Assembly: GCA_026770025.1 (NCBI GenBank)
Contig: JAMXDE010000015.1
Location: 558,001 to 622,000 of the forward strand
Origin: Craspedostauros australis
Lineage: Eukaryota > Bacillariophyta > Bacillariophyceae > Mastogloiales > Achnanthaceae
Direction: 5' to 3'
DNA length: 64,000 nucleotides
This document shows, one piece after another, positions 10,205-22,730 of the stretch; within the stretch, counting starts at the first letter, position 1, and each line of letters begins with the position of its first letter. Position numbers and translations under genes: made by a program. The notes under the pieces are model-generated. The model searched no databases. It was given only the letters and a program-made list of their open reading frames with translations, and had not been told where the DNA came from.

Positions 10205-11323
10205 CTACTTCAGTTTCATCCTCGTGATGTGCGCATCCATAACAAATTCCGTGATTTCAAGACCCCAATGTAGCAGCGTTTGGCGGATCACAGGACTGAT
10301 TGATGCATCTGTCGGCGTCGTCTTGGCGGCCCATATTTTGTTGCACAGCTGGCTGCGGAATCGGCCCTTGGGACCCGCACTCTTGAGCCAGCGCTGGATC
10401 TGCCGCGTGTCATCGGAACATCGCCGGCCTTGGTAGAAACGGCAGTACCATTGGAACCACCCGTACGGATCGCTGTCCGATATCCAGCCGCTGCTTTCCC
10501 ACATTCCCAACGACCCGCCGCATTTGACACCGTACTTGTTCACCTGCTTGCGATACGTCATCGATGTGAGCATGGTGGGCGCGTCAAGACCGGCGATCCA
10601 ATCGTCGGGCACGGACTGTTTCAAAGCCTGCTTGCCGGTGTATCGCTTGTTGGTGACGGAGGATCCGATGGGACGATAGTACGTGCCGCCAAATGATCCG
10701 GCCTGCAGCACTTCTTTGGGTGTGCGGTTGGGATGAAAATCCCTCAGCAAAGCGCTGATGTCATCCAGCGCATCGTCGTAGTCGTTGCCCGCTTTGGTGG
10801 CAACGAACGCGAGCTCATGCGTCTTTGGATTGCGTTTGGGAGGCGGGCAATACGTTGGGCAGATGATGATGGTGGCTGGTGGTAACTTGGGTGGATTCTT
10901 GTACATATCCGCCTTGTAGATTTCCAGCCGCTTCTTGTACTCCGTAACGGTCGTTGGGAGACCTTCCTTGTTGGCAATCGCAGCCGCAGTGGATGCCTTC
11001 GTCTTCGTCTTGGCCCTGCTCTCAGTTGCAGCGCCTGTCTTCCATGTCTCCAGCAGCTGCTCCGCCATTGAGACGCATGTTTGGTACTTCTGCCGTCGAT
11101 CTGACGCCGTCCGCTTGTGACGCTTCAAGGTTCGGATGGATTTCGTGAGGGCCTTGCCGATGCCCGTCGACTGTAGGATCTCCACCGTGATCGCTGGCGT
11201 CTTGGACTCCAGAGTCCTCAGCAGCGTCACGACATCATCGAGGTCCGGTTCTTCCGTCGCATCCACAACTTGGTCCCGCAGCTGCTTCGCGAGTTGTCGG
11301 ACGTCTTGCTCTGTGCTTGGCAT
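10205..11323 (-). CDS. TFIIS N-terminal (LW) domain protein with conserved aromatic C-terminal domain
   Basis: Intronless CDS of 372 aa starting at MPSTEQDVRQLAK; this is the only in-frame ATG near the front. Residues about 25-92 form a TFIIS N-terminal helical bundle (DVVTLLRTLES, ILQSTGIGKALTKSIRTLKR, AEQLLETWK), a protein-interaction fold used by elongation-related nuclear factors. A Lys/Thr-rich linker follows. The C-terminal half (about 190-360) contains SFGGTYYRPIGSSV and the aromatic block DPYGWFQWYCRFYQGRRCSD followed by RQIQRWLKSAGPKGRFRSQL. I know this block as a conserved uncharacterised region in fungi, green algae and protists, usually without the TFIIS part. A nuclear role is inferred from the LW domain; the C-terminal domain's activity is unknown. 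Confidence 0.7.
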   Translation of the reverse strand: MPSTEQDVRQLAKQLRDQVVDATEEPDLDDVVTLLRTLESKTPAITVEILQSTGIGKALTKSIRTLKRHKRTASDRRQKYQTCVSMAEQLLETWKTGAATESRAKTKTKASTAAAIANKEGLPTTVTEYKKRLEIYKADMYKNPPKLPPATIIICPTYCPPPKRNPKTHELAFVATKAGNDYDDALDDISALLRDFHPNRTPKEVLQAGSFGGTYYRPIGSSVTNKRYTGKQALKQSVPDDWIAGLDAPTMLTSMTYRKQVNKYGVKCGGSLGMWESSGWISDSDPYGWFQWYCRFYQGRRCSDDTRQIQRWLKSAGPKGRFRSQLCNKIWAAKTTPTDASISPVIRQTLLHWGLEITEFVMDAHITRMKLK

Positions 11324-12554
11324 ATCGTCTTTGTTTGCTTGCTTCCTTTGTTGTGGGCTTGCTTCCTTGCTTATAACGTGATGCGACACGATGCAATGCG
11401 ATAGCTCGGAGGCATGGCCGATTGAATGATGCAGTTGCCAGCAGCAGTAGCAGCAGCACCAACTTGCACCTTCCTCTTGTGGAAGAAACGAAACGCGTTG
11501 CGAAGTTGGCGGATGCGTCAGAATCGACACTGACCCTCATCATTCGTGGATGCGAGTCTTGTTTGTCAATCAAATCTCGGGACGAATTCTCGACAACTCG
11601 GATTAAAATGGAATTCTTTGACCCAATTGTTTCTGGCGTTTTCGGTGTGTTGGGTCATAATTGCGCATCTTTGTGCTCTTCTTGTGTCGCGAGGAATGTG
11701 GGTGTGACCAAACGGCGTTTGATTGGAAACGGGCGAATAAAGCGATAGATGTGCTACCTTTATTTGTGCAGCAATGATCATGGTTCGCAATTGTGATCCA
11801 TCCGCCAGGCCTAAATACGGCTAAACCCGTTGTTTTCATTTGATGACACAGGCGGACAATCCTGAATTCAATTTCGGAGCGACTCCATGGCTGCTTTGGA
11901 AGTTCGCAAACACTGACACTTGCTCTATTTATGGCACATCGCCTGTTTCAGCGTCGCGAAAATTGAAGATGCTGTGCGTTGTTTCCTTGTGATAAAAAAG
12001 TATCTTGCGATGACGCACACACGACGCACAGATGGGGGGAAATGCGCGCGTCAACTCTGTGCAGAACACAACCGGTTTGTACGGAACTGTTGCGTCTAAC
12101 AGAGTTCACGCGAAACTCCTCCTCACAAACCAACCCCAATCAACCAAGAAGAGAAACACAGAGAGAAAAGAAGCACGACCACGACTTTGCACACAACACT
12201 GCATTGAAACGCGTTGACGTGCTTACATTGCATCGTGTCGTGCTCACAGAGGATACCTCCAACCAATTGCACATTTCCGGAGCAACGGTCATCATCGACA
12301 ACAACCTCCAGAGACTGGCCTCCTTTGGACGAACGCAAGTACGTGCGCGACACTCTGTCCTCTATTGCCATCGACATCGTCATTGAATACGAATACGAAG
12401 AGTGGGTCAAAAGGGTGGAAAGGGTGGAAAGAGTGCACAGATAGATCATAGCACAGCATAGACAGCATAGACAGCACAGCAGAGCAGCTCTGACAGTAGA
12501 TCACATTCGTGGGTTCCATTGGTGACAGCACCAAGAGGACACAAAACAGGCACA
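11324..12554. other. Divergent intergenic region
   Basis: Shared upstream DNA of the TFIIS-domain gene (-) and the AAA/TPR-like gene (+). Imperfect tandem motifs of the type ATAGACAGC and GGGTGGAAA occur at about 12410-12486, just before the AAA gene start. No gene recognised. Confidence 0.5.
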
Positions 12555-14199
12555 ATGACAAAGCAGAGTGAGAACGACGCCATCGACAATGCTGGCAGCA
12601 ACAGCGTGGACAGCAGCGGGAATGGTGACATCATCCGCCAGACCACATCCGAATCGGAGTCGATCACCATGGACAGCGCTTCTCCCTCGCTCGCCAACAA
12701 TGGCGGCCATGGCCACGGCAACAGCCAGCAGAACCACAACGGCAGCGGCAAGGACTGGAACCACGCCAGCGACTCCACCCTCATCGTGGGCCAGAAGCTC
12801 GTCCGCCCATCCAACCTCGTGAGGTCAGACTCCGAAACAGACGGAGAGCTCGACCTTGACACCGACATCGACACTCTGATGGATGCCCATCTCGATGCGG
12901 GGGCGAGTCTGGTGTCCAACGAAACGACGCTGGGACAGCTCGAGACATCCCCGCAGGCTTCACCAGATCGGCCTTCGAGGAAGCCATCCTCGGCTTCCTT
13001 CGCTCCGCATCCGCCGTCCTCATCGTCGGCTCTGTCCGTGTCGTCTCCGGTCATGTCTGCGTCCAAATCGAGGTCCAAACGGCCAACCTTCTCTCGCGAG
13101 TCTTCCAGAATGTCGGCCGCATCCTCGCTCAACAACTGGATAACATCGTCGGCAGCAAAGCAGCAGGAGCACGTGCCGTCGGCGTTCATTCCGCACGTGC
13201 AGCGTGGCGCCTCGTCCCGCACCATCGGGACCTCCTACAGCTTCAACACCTTTCAGACCGGCAGCACGGCCGGGACGGGGAAGCCCACCACGCCCACCAG
13301 CGACGCTGGCACGGAACCACACCAACAACAACAACCCGTCGTCGCTGCCCACGTACCACTCAAGCTGTCCGCCGTCCCCTTGCGCGGCCGGGACAAGGAG
13401 CTCAAGCATCTGCAATCCATCTACGATTCATCCATCAAGCTCAAGAATGGAACCATCGCAATGGCCAACATCGAGACGGAGCCTTTTGCCAAGAGTGCCA
13501 TCTGCTGGTTGGGTGGTGACTCCGGCGCAGGCAAGCACGCCATCGTGCAAGAGTTCATTACGCGCGTCAAGCAAAACGGAGGCGATGCAGCGGATTCAAA
13601 CTCGGCTGGTTCCAGAGTTCCCATCATCCTGTCCGCCAAGTGCTCCAGCAAGATGAATGACAAGTACGCGGATCTCGCGCAGCTCTTTTCGCACTTCCTA
13701 CGAACCTACTCCACGACGTCCACCTTCAAGCGGTTCCGTTCCAAGCTCAACGACGAATTCAAAGATGGCGACTACAACGTCCTGTCGTCTCTGCTGCCCG
13801 ATTTGAACCCCGTCAGGCTGAATCCCTCCACCATGCGATCGCCAACCAACGGTGCAGACGGCCCGCCACCGTCAAGGTTCGGGGCGATGAACAAAACAAG
13901 CTCCCTTTCTTCGTTGGGCATGCACCGCATGGGCAGCGCAAGGAGCATCGGTAACATGTCGTCACGCAGTCTCAATTCCACGACATCCGATGGAGTCAGC
14001 GCGAACGGCAACAGCATCCACACGCACACGGACAGATCCAAAGCCGTCAACCGCGTCAAGTCCATCATGAAGACCTTCTGCACGCTCTTGGTCTCCACCT
14101 TCCAACGCCCGATCATCATGTATTTGGACGGTGAGTTTGGCGAACGTACATGCAAAGAATCGGAGACCTTCTGTTTGTGGGAGTATGCGTGTGCATTAC

Positions 14200-14232
<33 letters not shown>

Positions 14233-17200
14233 CAACAACTTCTCGCCTATATGTTCCTCCTTGCACGCACCGTACTCACCATGTCACGTTCTGAATTCGC
14301 CTGTGTTGCACCTTTCAACAAAACACCATCTAACACAACATGCCGCAAACATCGATCGACAGATATGCAATGGGCGGACCCAGCATCGCTGGATGTTGTC
14401 ACCTTCCTGTGGAGCAACAAGTCCATGCAGCACTTCATGGGCATCGGTTGCTACCGTCTCGATGAGATCTCCATGCCATCGCCGACGGGACAGCAGCATC
14501 CGCTCATCACCAAATGCTGGAGGGTCATTGAGCAGAACCGCCCGGTGGCCACCATCCATCAGATGGAGGTGCTCAATTTGAAGCGGCAGCCCTACTACCA
14601 GCTCATCACCCACCTCCTCGACGGGAAGGCACCGCCATCGCCACGATCCAGCACCAACGAAACCAGCAAGCAGAAGGAGTACTACGGATCCATCTGCCGA
14701 TTCCTCTACGATCAGACCAAGGGGAACATGTTCTTCACGCAGCAGATGCTCGATGAACTGCAACGCAAGAACCTGCTCTACAGGCAACCCGATGGCAAAT
14801 GGAAATGGGATTTGGCGTCCATGATCCCGCAGACCGGCGCCGCTGGGGTATCGCCTGGTCAGGTCTCAAGGACCGTCCAGGAATCCCTCCTTTCCAAGAT
14901 CTTCGCATTGCCCCGAAAGCTGCAGCACATCCTCAAGATCATGGCGTACACCCGCTCCACGATGGATATTGACACCATGCTCGCACTGGTGCGACTCGCC
15001 AAGCGCGTGGAAGACGAGAAACAGGATGCTGGTGTGAGTGCGCATAGCGACGTCGACGTTGACGTCAAGCTCAGTCATGCAGAATTGGAGGAGCTGCTGG
15101 CGGAAGATCCACACAGCGAGAGGCTGTTGCTGGAAGTGCTGGATACTGCCGTGCTGGAAGGCCTCCTGATCAACCACATGGGATCCAAACGTTACAGCTT
15201 TGCGCACACCACCATCCAGGAGGCAGCCTGCCAGCTGATCTCGCCAGGTCAACCACGCGAGGCCTACCGACTGTCGCTGGCGAAGCAAATGCACGTGCTG
15301 GCGCAGTACAGCCAAGAAGATTGGATGCTGTACGTTGCCGCGGACCTGTTCAATTCCACATCCGAATACCAAGTCCAACGACACAAGCACATGAGCAAGC
15401 AAATAAGCAAGCAGAAGAACAACAAGACCACCTTGAGCCATGGCCAGCGGGACCTGTACGTGCATCTCGCAACGGTCAACGTGGAGGCTGGCGCAAAGGC
15501 GGAGGTCGTCGGTGCCTACGAGCAGGCGGCGAAGTACTTGAAGATCGCATCGCTGAACGTCGACCGTGTTGGCGGTGCTGATGACATTTGGAAGAATCAT
15601 TACGACTTGGCCCTGCGGCTGAACCGGTGCAAGGCAGACGTGGAGCTCATGCTGGGGCATTTCGATACGGGGCGATTACATGGGCAGCAGGTCATCGATC
15701 ATGCCACGACTCTGGAGGAGCAAATGCCAACCTATATCTCCCTGGCCCTGGCGTTGAGCCGGCAGGAACAGCACGCTCGTGCCATGGCCTTGTGCCAAAC
15801 AGCCTTGTTCGTGCTGGGAGCGTACCCCAAACGATTCTACGTATGGTGTATCGTCCGTGACCTGATGGCGGTGCGTGGATTCATGCGGCGGAACAGCAAC
15901 GACGATATTGTGAAGCTGCCTTCGGCTGATCCGGCGCTGGGATTGGAGACGAAGCTCACCTTCTTGGGTTTGCTCGCCACCCAGGCGTTCTATTGCGACA
16001 ACATCATCCAGTTCCTGGTGGCGGCTATGACCGCGATGCGGCTGACGATGAAGCACGGTCTGTGCAATCACTCCTCGCAGTGCTTCACCATGTACGCCAT
16101 GATCCTGAGCAAGCAGAATGATCGCAAGGGTGCCATGCGATGCCAAGCGCTTGCACTCAAGGTGCTCGAAGCGACCAACGGCACCCACTTGAAGTCCAAC
16201 ACGCTGTTCGTCAATTCTCACTGGATCGATTCCTGGTCCGCATCTCATGAGGAGACGCTCAGGATGTACCGCGAGGGCCACAAGTCCGGCATGGAGATGG
16301 GCGACTTTGAGAATGCCTTCCTGAACTCGTTCGGGATCAATCATCACGCCCACGCATCGGGGTATCCGCTGGCGGACGTGGAACGCACCGGAGCAGACCT
16401 CATGGAACAGCTCGAGCTCTACAGCATCAAGTCGATCGCCGTCATGATGAAGCAGGCCAGAGTGCCTGTGCGCTACCTCATCCGACCCAACAAGTCCATC
16501 AACTGGGACCGCTTGGAGGAGTTCGGCTCCGATGGTCCTGTCATCAAGTCATCCGAAAACTACCGCCTTCTCTTCGGTTACCTCGGCAGGCTGGAGCTAG
16601 GTGTCATCTTCGGCAACTACGAGTTCGCCTACGACATGTCACAGAAGCTGAAGCTCATCCTGCCGAAGGATGATGCGTACGTCGTACTGAGCATGCGCCT
16701 CATGTATTCCAGCATCGCGGCGTCAGGCATGACGCGCAGAACTGGTTCCATGAAGTACGTGAGGCAGGCACGCCGGCTGGCAAGGCGCATGAAGACCATG
16801 GTTGGTTCGCGTGGAACGAACAGTCTCCATCGCTACTTCATCATGTTGGCAGACATCAAGGCAGCCAGCAAGAAGGCGGACGCTGCCGTCGAACAGGCCT
16901 TCCGCAAGGCCATCGAGTATTCGTTGGAGGTGGATCACACTCACGATGCTGCGCTGGCACACGAACTGGCGGCGGACTACTACAGGTCTCGCATCACGCA
17001 CATGCAAGTCAAGAAGAGGAGACCGACGTCGGGCCAGAAAGGCGCGAATGCTGTCATCGCCAAGATCGAGAAAAACATCTCCCACCACCTCACGCAAGCT
17101 CGAGATTTGTATTCGCAATGGGGCGCCGAAGCGAAGGTCCGACAAATCGAATCGATGCACAAGAAGTTCCTGAAGAAGATGCTGGCAACCCAAACCGACT

Positions 17201-17388
17201 CGACGGGCGCCGATCCCACCGACGACATCTCATTCTTCTCCCACCACAACCCATCCTCCAGAGACCTGGACCTCATCTCAACGGTCAGCAAGCCCATCAC
17301 GAAGGGCATGCAACTGCCTGCCGCACAACAACTCGCGACAGCAGACGAAGAGGAGGGCATTGAAGTGGTGAACTTCGATCGTGAATAG
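12555..17388 (+). CDS. Large AAA-type (AAA_16-like) ATPase with helical-repeat C-terminus, 2 exons
   Basis: Proposed join 12555..14130, 14363..17388, 1533 aa. The intron (GTGAGT to GATCGACAG, 232 nt, phase 1) falls inside the Walker B region and rejoins as YLDDMQWADPASLDVV, the characteristic AAA_16/NACHT-like 'LDDLQWAD' signature. This strongly supports the join. Residues 1-270 are Ser-rich and disordered. RGRDKELKHLQSIY near 277 opens the ATPase domain. The P-loop near 316-326 is LGGDSGAGKHAIVQ, in which His replaces the usual Ser/Thr after the Lys. The C-terminal 800 residues are helical, TPR-like (EAGAKAEVVGAYEQAAKYLKIA, QARDLYSQWGAEAKVRQIE). This architecture recurs in diatom and bacterial signalling ATPases, often fused to kinase or cyclase domains, neither of which is present here. 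Role: probably a STAND-type signalling or scaffold ATPase; partner unknown. Confidence 0.8.
14201..14232. repeat. (GTT)n microsatellite inside the intron
   Basis: An uninterrupted GTT run lies within the 232-nt intron of the AAA-type ATPase gene. Confidence 0.95.
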
Positions 17389-18684
17389 ACCGTCGCTTCG
17401 ATGTACGAGCACGAGCAGTGATGGCAACCGACACCGCAACAACAGACCACGAGGTCTGCCAGAACCTTCATGTTTTTTCATATCCCCTTGCTGATCAAAG
17501 TATGGGTAGATCGTGATTGAATTAATCTTTAATGTATAAAATGTTATTGTCCGTACCTACGATTATGTTCTATAATAGTATTATTGAATATTATGTAATA
17601 CCTCAATTATATCTCAAAGTGGCATGTGTTGTGGTGGCCCCTCTCTTGTCTGTGTCGTTGACTCCCTGGGCATCAGCACCGATGCATTCAGCTGAATGAA
17701 GGATTTCATGTCAACAAATACAACACCATGATCAGCCCCCAATTAACACGCATTCGATATTCACGCACGTTGACTATCGTATCTGTCAGCTAACAAGTGC
17801 TTGGTTCCTTCGCTTCGACCTCATCCCTCTATGAAGAAAGAGTTGAGCAACAAATTGGGCCATAATAGTACCTCGGACACGTGTAGCATCCGGTCTAGCC
17901 TCCCCTGCAACTCTACCCGATCATCGCTCGCCGTTTTGGTGGATGACGAAGAAGGTATCTTTGGTGGGGTGTGCATCAATCCCGGATGTCAGATCATTCA
18001 CGAACAGAAAGATCTCACGAATGGTCATCGGAACAGTCTCAGTCATCAAAGGCCTTGGTCATCACCGCGACAGATGCCGCTGGTTGTGCCTCCCTCGCTG
18101 TTGTTTCGTGTGGTGTTGTGATGTCCCTCGCTTTCTCACGGTTTGATTTTGTGGAGCAAGAAAAAGACCACGATCACGAGCATTCCGAGGGGGAGGTGCG
18201 GCGCGGAAGACGCTCTCTTGTCGTTCCGCCGTAGCTGCCCTCTCCCTCGTGCTTCTCCTCCGCGTCGGGATCCACCAAGAGAGGCGGCAAGGAAAGGAAA
18301 AGATCCTTTTTTTCGGTCACAAAGATAAATCCGCACTTGCGCACCGCGAAGACGCTGCGACTTCCCGACCGGCTCCCTTCCTTTTCTCACACTGCGCTTG
18401 CCAGCACTAACACGAGTACTCGAAGCGACCGAACACAATCAGATCAGGTGCCCACCTTCCTGGACATTTGTCATCTCATCCAGAGCTCATCGTGACCCGC
18501 ACCAAGGGAATCACAACATCACCACCAACCCACAGCGCATAATTCGAACCCACCACTCAGGGCAAGGACCAAACACCAAAGGACCACCACCCACAAACGC
18601 AGCGAGCCTTCCATTGAGTGACGGCAGCAGCTACATCAGCCACAACAGCAGCAACCAAGAAACCATCCACGTGAAGCAGACACA
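17389..18684. other. Intergenic region upstream of the myosin gene
   Basis: An AT-rich patch at about 17505-17620 (repeated AATATTA and TATAATAG-like words) follows the ATPase gene and probably contains its 3' end. The remainder has no recognisable gene. GAGTACTC occurs at 18414. The 5' UTR of the highly codon-biased myosin gene lies at the right end. Confidence 0.5.
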
Positions 18685-21600
18685 ATGGGCAAGAAAAAGG
18701 CCGCCTTCGTCTTCCTGAAGGATCCAGAGAATGCCTGGATCCCAGCCAAGCTCACCAAGAGCAGCGGCAACGTCGCCGATGTCCAGATCCCGCAGTACGC
18801 CGACGAGCAGTCCACGATCTGCGATGGTGGTAAGAGCGCCAAGAAGTGGATCGAAGCCGAGGTCGACCTCAGCGACTACAACCGCGGTGTCCTTCCAATG
18901 CAGAATGTCGACGAGGCTGGCAACATGCAGGCATTCCCGGACATGGTCAACTTGCCCTTCTTGCATGAGGTACGTGATGATGACGGCAACATCGAAGACT
19001 GTGATGAGTGATGAGTGATGATGAGAGTCAATGGTCGGCTGTTAGCAATGAGTGGGGATGTGAGGTGATGTTGAGTGATGTGTGGCGACATGACTGGATG
19101 ACCGCTGCACAATGGATGCCTTCGCCGTCTCAAAGCACACTGTCATACGAACCCAGGCAGAGCAGAGTATATTGTCTTGGATCCGACTGGACTGATGAGT
19201 TGGATGGGATGAATGCGGATGTGAACATCAACATGAGTTTAGAAATGACCGCTGCTGCTTGATGCTCTGTGTCCTGAGGTGCTCAATGCACAACTTCCTT
19301 TGCGTACACACAAGCCATGAACCACTCCTTGCCTCATCTCCATCACGCTCTCATGTTTGTTCATGCGTTCACGTGTTCATGACACATGGTACCATGCTCG
19401 ACTACGCTCCACTCCACGCGTTTCACGCACTTCACGCACTCCACACACTCCACTCTGCTACTCTACCTACAGGCCGCCATCCTCTACAACTTGAAGGAGC
19501 GTCACTTGAACAACCACCCGTACACCCGTACCGGTGACATCGTCATCGCCGTCAACCCGTTCCAGTGGTTCAAGGAGATTTACACCGAGAAGGTCCGTGC
19601 CCGATTCGCGAACAAGCTCGTCTGGGAGGACCACGAGGGTGATGCCCGCGTCTTGGTGGAGCCGCACGTGTACGAAGCCTCTTCCCTGGCCTACAAGGGT
19701 TTGGCCTTCGAGGGCAGCGATCAGTCCATCCTGGTGTCCGGAGAGTCCGGTGCAGGAAAGACAGAGACCGTCAAGATCTGCATGAACCACATCGCCTCGG
19801 TGCAGCGTGGACCAACCAGCGACGCCGACGGCGGCGCCAAATTCTCCGATCCCATCGTCCAGCGTATCATGGAGTCCAACCCGTTGCTCGAGGCCTTCGG
19901 TAACGCCAAGACCCGCCGTAACGACAACTCCTCCCGCTTCGGAAAGTACACCCAGCTCCAGTTCGACATGGGCGACAAGAGCAGCAAGGCCTTCGCCACC
20001 GACAAGGCATCTCGCAAGTGCAACCTCGCCGGTTCCAAGTGCGAGGTCTACCTCCTCGAGAAGAATCGCGTCACCACCCACGACACCACCGAGCGTACCT
20101 ACCACTCCTTCTACCAGCTTCTGGCCGCCCCAGAGAACGAGAAGGTCGAGATCTGGTCCGAGCTCAAGGGCACCAACTACGAATCCTTCGCCTACATCGG
20201 TACCCCACCCACCGACGTCATCGAAGGCAAGAAGGACGGCGACCACTGGCACACGACCTTGGAGATTCTCGACACCATCAACGTCAAGGGCAACGACCGC
20301 CGCGACCTGATGCGCGCCATGTGCATCGTGCTGCAGCTCGGTAACGTCTCCTTCATGAAGGACCCCAACGACGACGACCGTTCCGTCGTCAAGGATCGCA
20401 AGGAATTCGACAAGCTCGCCGCGCTCATGGGAGTCACCAACCAGGATCTCGTCGACTGCTTGACCGAGCGTACCATGAAGACCCGCAACGAATCCTACAA
20501 GGTGCCACTGAACGCCGATGTCGCCAAGGAATCCGCCGACGCCTTCGCCAAGGAGATCTACTCCAAGCTCTTCCTCTGGCTCGTGCGCGCCTTGAACGAC
20601 GCCACCTGCGCCGAGCTCAACTACGAGGGCGGCATGGACAAGCACTTCGGTGTCATCGGACTCCTCGATATCTTCGGTTTCGAGTCCTTCGTCCGCAACC
20701 GCTTCGAGCAGCTCTGTATCAACTACGCCAACGAGAAGCTCCAGGCCAAGTTCACTGAGGATATCTTCCGCTCCGTCCAGGAGGAGTACGAGTTCGAGGG
20801 CATCCCGCTCGACGAGATCAAGTACGATGACAACACCGATGTGCTGGACCTCATCGAAGGTAAGGCAGGACTTCTCGCCATGCTCAACGAGGAGTGCGTC
20901 CGTCCAAAGGGTGGCGACGATGCCTTCGTCGCCAAGGCTCTCGCCGCCAACAAGAAGAGCCCATGTCTCATTGCCTCCAAGACCAACCGTCGCGAGTTCG
21001 GTATCCACCACTACGCCGGAAAGGTCATGTACGACGCCGAGGGCTTCGTCGGATCCAACGTCGACACCCTCCCAACCGACCTTGGAGAGTGCGCCGCCAA
21101 GAGTAACAACGAGATCATCTGCAAGCATCTCAACAACGACAAGAGCACCAACCTCACCAAGGCCCCAACCCCAGGCGCAGCCAAGAAGGCCCCACGCCGT
21201 GCCAAGTCCAACCTCGTGGCCGCCACAGTGTGGACCAAGTACAAGAGCCAGCTCATGTCGCTCATGAATATGCTTGCCCAGACCAACTCCCGATACATCC
21301 GTTGCATCAAGCCAAACACCTACAAGAAACCATCCATCATGCAGCACTTGAGCACCATTGAGCAGCTCCGATGTGCCGGAGTCGTGGCCGCCGTGACCCT
21401 GTCGCGTTCGGCCTTCCCCAACAGATTGGAGAACTCCGTTGTCCGATTCCGCTTCTCGGCCATGTGGGACCGCAGCAAGTACCCAAGCAAGGGAACCAAG
21501 GCCATGGCCCCGGAGGAGAAGCTCAGCCACGACTGCGAGGCCCTCCTCACTTCCGCCCTCAAGCCCAAGGAGGAGCAGGAAGGTGGCAAGGCCGTGCGTG

Positions 21601-22730
21601 CCTTCGTCACCGGTAAGACCCGCTCCTACTTCCGTATGGGTGCGCTCGAATACCTCGAAGGTAACCGCACCAAGGAGATGGGTACCCAGGCCGTCTCCAT
21701 CCAACGCCACGTCCGTGGTTGGTTGGTGCGCAAGAAGACCCAGCAGGCCGGAAACATCCGCCGCAAGGCCGCCAAGGTCATCCAGAAATGGTACCGCAAC
21801 ATCAAGAACGGCCGCGAGGCCATGGAGGCGGCCCGCAAGAAGCGCAAGGCCATGAAGAAGAAGCTGGAGCGCGAAGAGAAGGCACGCAAGAAGGCCGAGG
21901 AGAAGGCTCGCAAGGCCCGCGAAGCTCGTCTCGCCAAGGAGAAGGCCGAGCGCGATGCTCGCCTTGCCAAGGAGAAGGCTGCGGAGGAGGCCCGTCTGGC
22001 AAAGGAGAAGGCAGCCAGAGACAAGCGTGAAAAGAAGGAGAAGGAGGAGAAGGACAAGTTCGAGAAGGGCAAGAAGAAGAAGATGGACAAGTTCAAGAAG
22101 GAGATCAAGAAGATGGAGAAGGAGCTTGACGACAAGGGCAAGCGATGGGATTCCGAGATCGATGATGTCGAGAAGGAGGCCGAGCAAGCCGAGCGTGAAC
22201 TCGATGAGGTCCGCGACCAGATCGCTGCCGAGGAGGCCAAGATCGCCGCCATCCCGCAGCTGTCCGACAAGGAACGCAAGAAGCTCGAGGACAGCAGCCA
22301 GATCATCGCTTACCTGAGAAAGGAGAACAAGAAGATGCGCGCCAGCACCACGCAGTTCCGCAAGGACTTCGACATCATGCAGGAGAACAACAAGCGTCTC
22401 CTCGAGGCCAACGCCTACGCCGGTGCCTCGTTCGAGGCCTTGAACGAAAAGTCCAAGAAGAACAACAGCAACAACTCGAAGCTGATGCAGAACCTGGACA
22501 AGTACAAGAAGCAGAACGCCAAGCTGAAGGAGGATCTGCGAATGCGCCAAGGATACTACGACGCCGAGGCCAAGATCCGCGTCGACTACCAGAAGGCCAT
22601 GTCAGAGATCATGGAACTCATCCAGGATCGATGCGACGACGCGCAGCTCACAGAGGACATTCTCGTGCTTGCCCTTGAGTGCGAATCAGAAGCCAAGAGC
22701 GAGCTTGCCGCTGCCGAATCCGTAGCTTAG
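18685..22730 (+). CDS. Unconventional myosin heavy chain, 2 exons
   Basis: Proposed join 18685..18969, 19473..22730, 1180 aa. The intron (GTACGT to CCTACAG, phase 0) joins VNLPFLHE to AAILYNLKERHL, the canonical myosin sequence at this place. An SH3-like N-terminal segment (NAWIPAKLTKSSG) precedes the motor. The P-loop GESGAGKTET is near residue 186, switch I NDNSSRFGKYTQL near 245, switch II DIFGFESF near 494, and the actin-side SRYIRCIKPN near 700, so all nucleotide-binding elements are intact. About two IQ motifs follow (AVSIQRHVRGWLVRKK, AAKVIQKWYRNIKNG), then a highly charged Lys/Glu coiled coil (about 875-1150) and a short C-terminus without a recognisable cargo domain. The class is probably one of the diatom/stramenopile-specific ones; I cannot assign a number. 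Codon use is strongly biased to C-ending codons, suggesting high expression. Confidence 0.93.

Noticed and set aside
14131..14362. Continuation of the AAA-gene frames into a polyLeu/polyVal stretch
   Set aside because: It is the intron with a GTT microsatellite; splicing restores the Walker B motif.
18530..18570. TTCGAACCC as a possible tRNA T-loop
   Set aside because: No matching acceptor stem, anticodon arm or upstream A-box at the right distance.
19467..22550. 1027-codon minus-strand frame opposite the myosin gene
   Set aside because: Mirror image of the strongly C-ending codon bias of myosin; Leu/Val/Gly-rich with no domain. A shadow frame.
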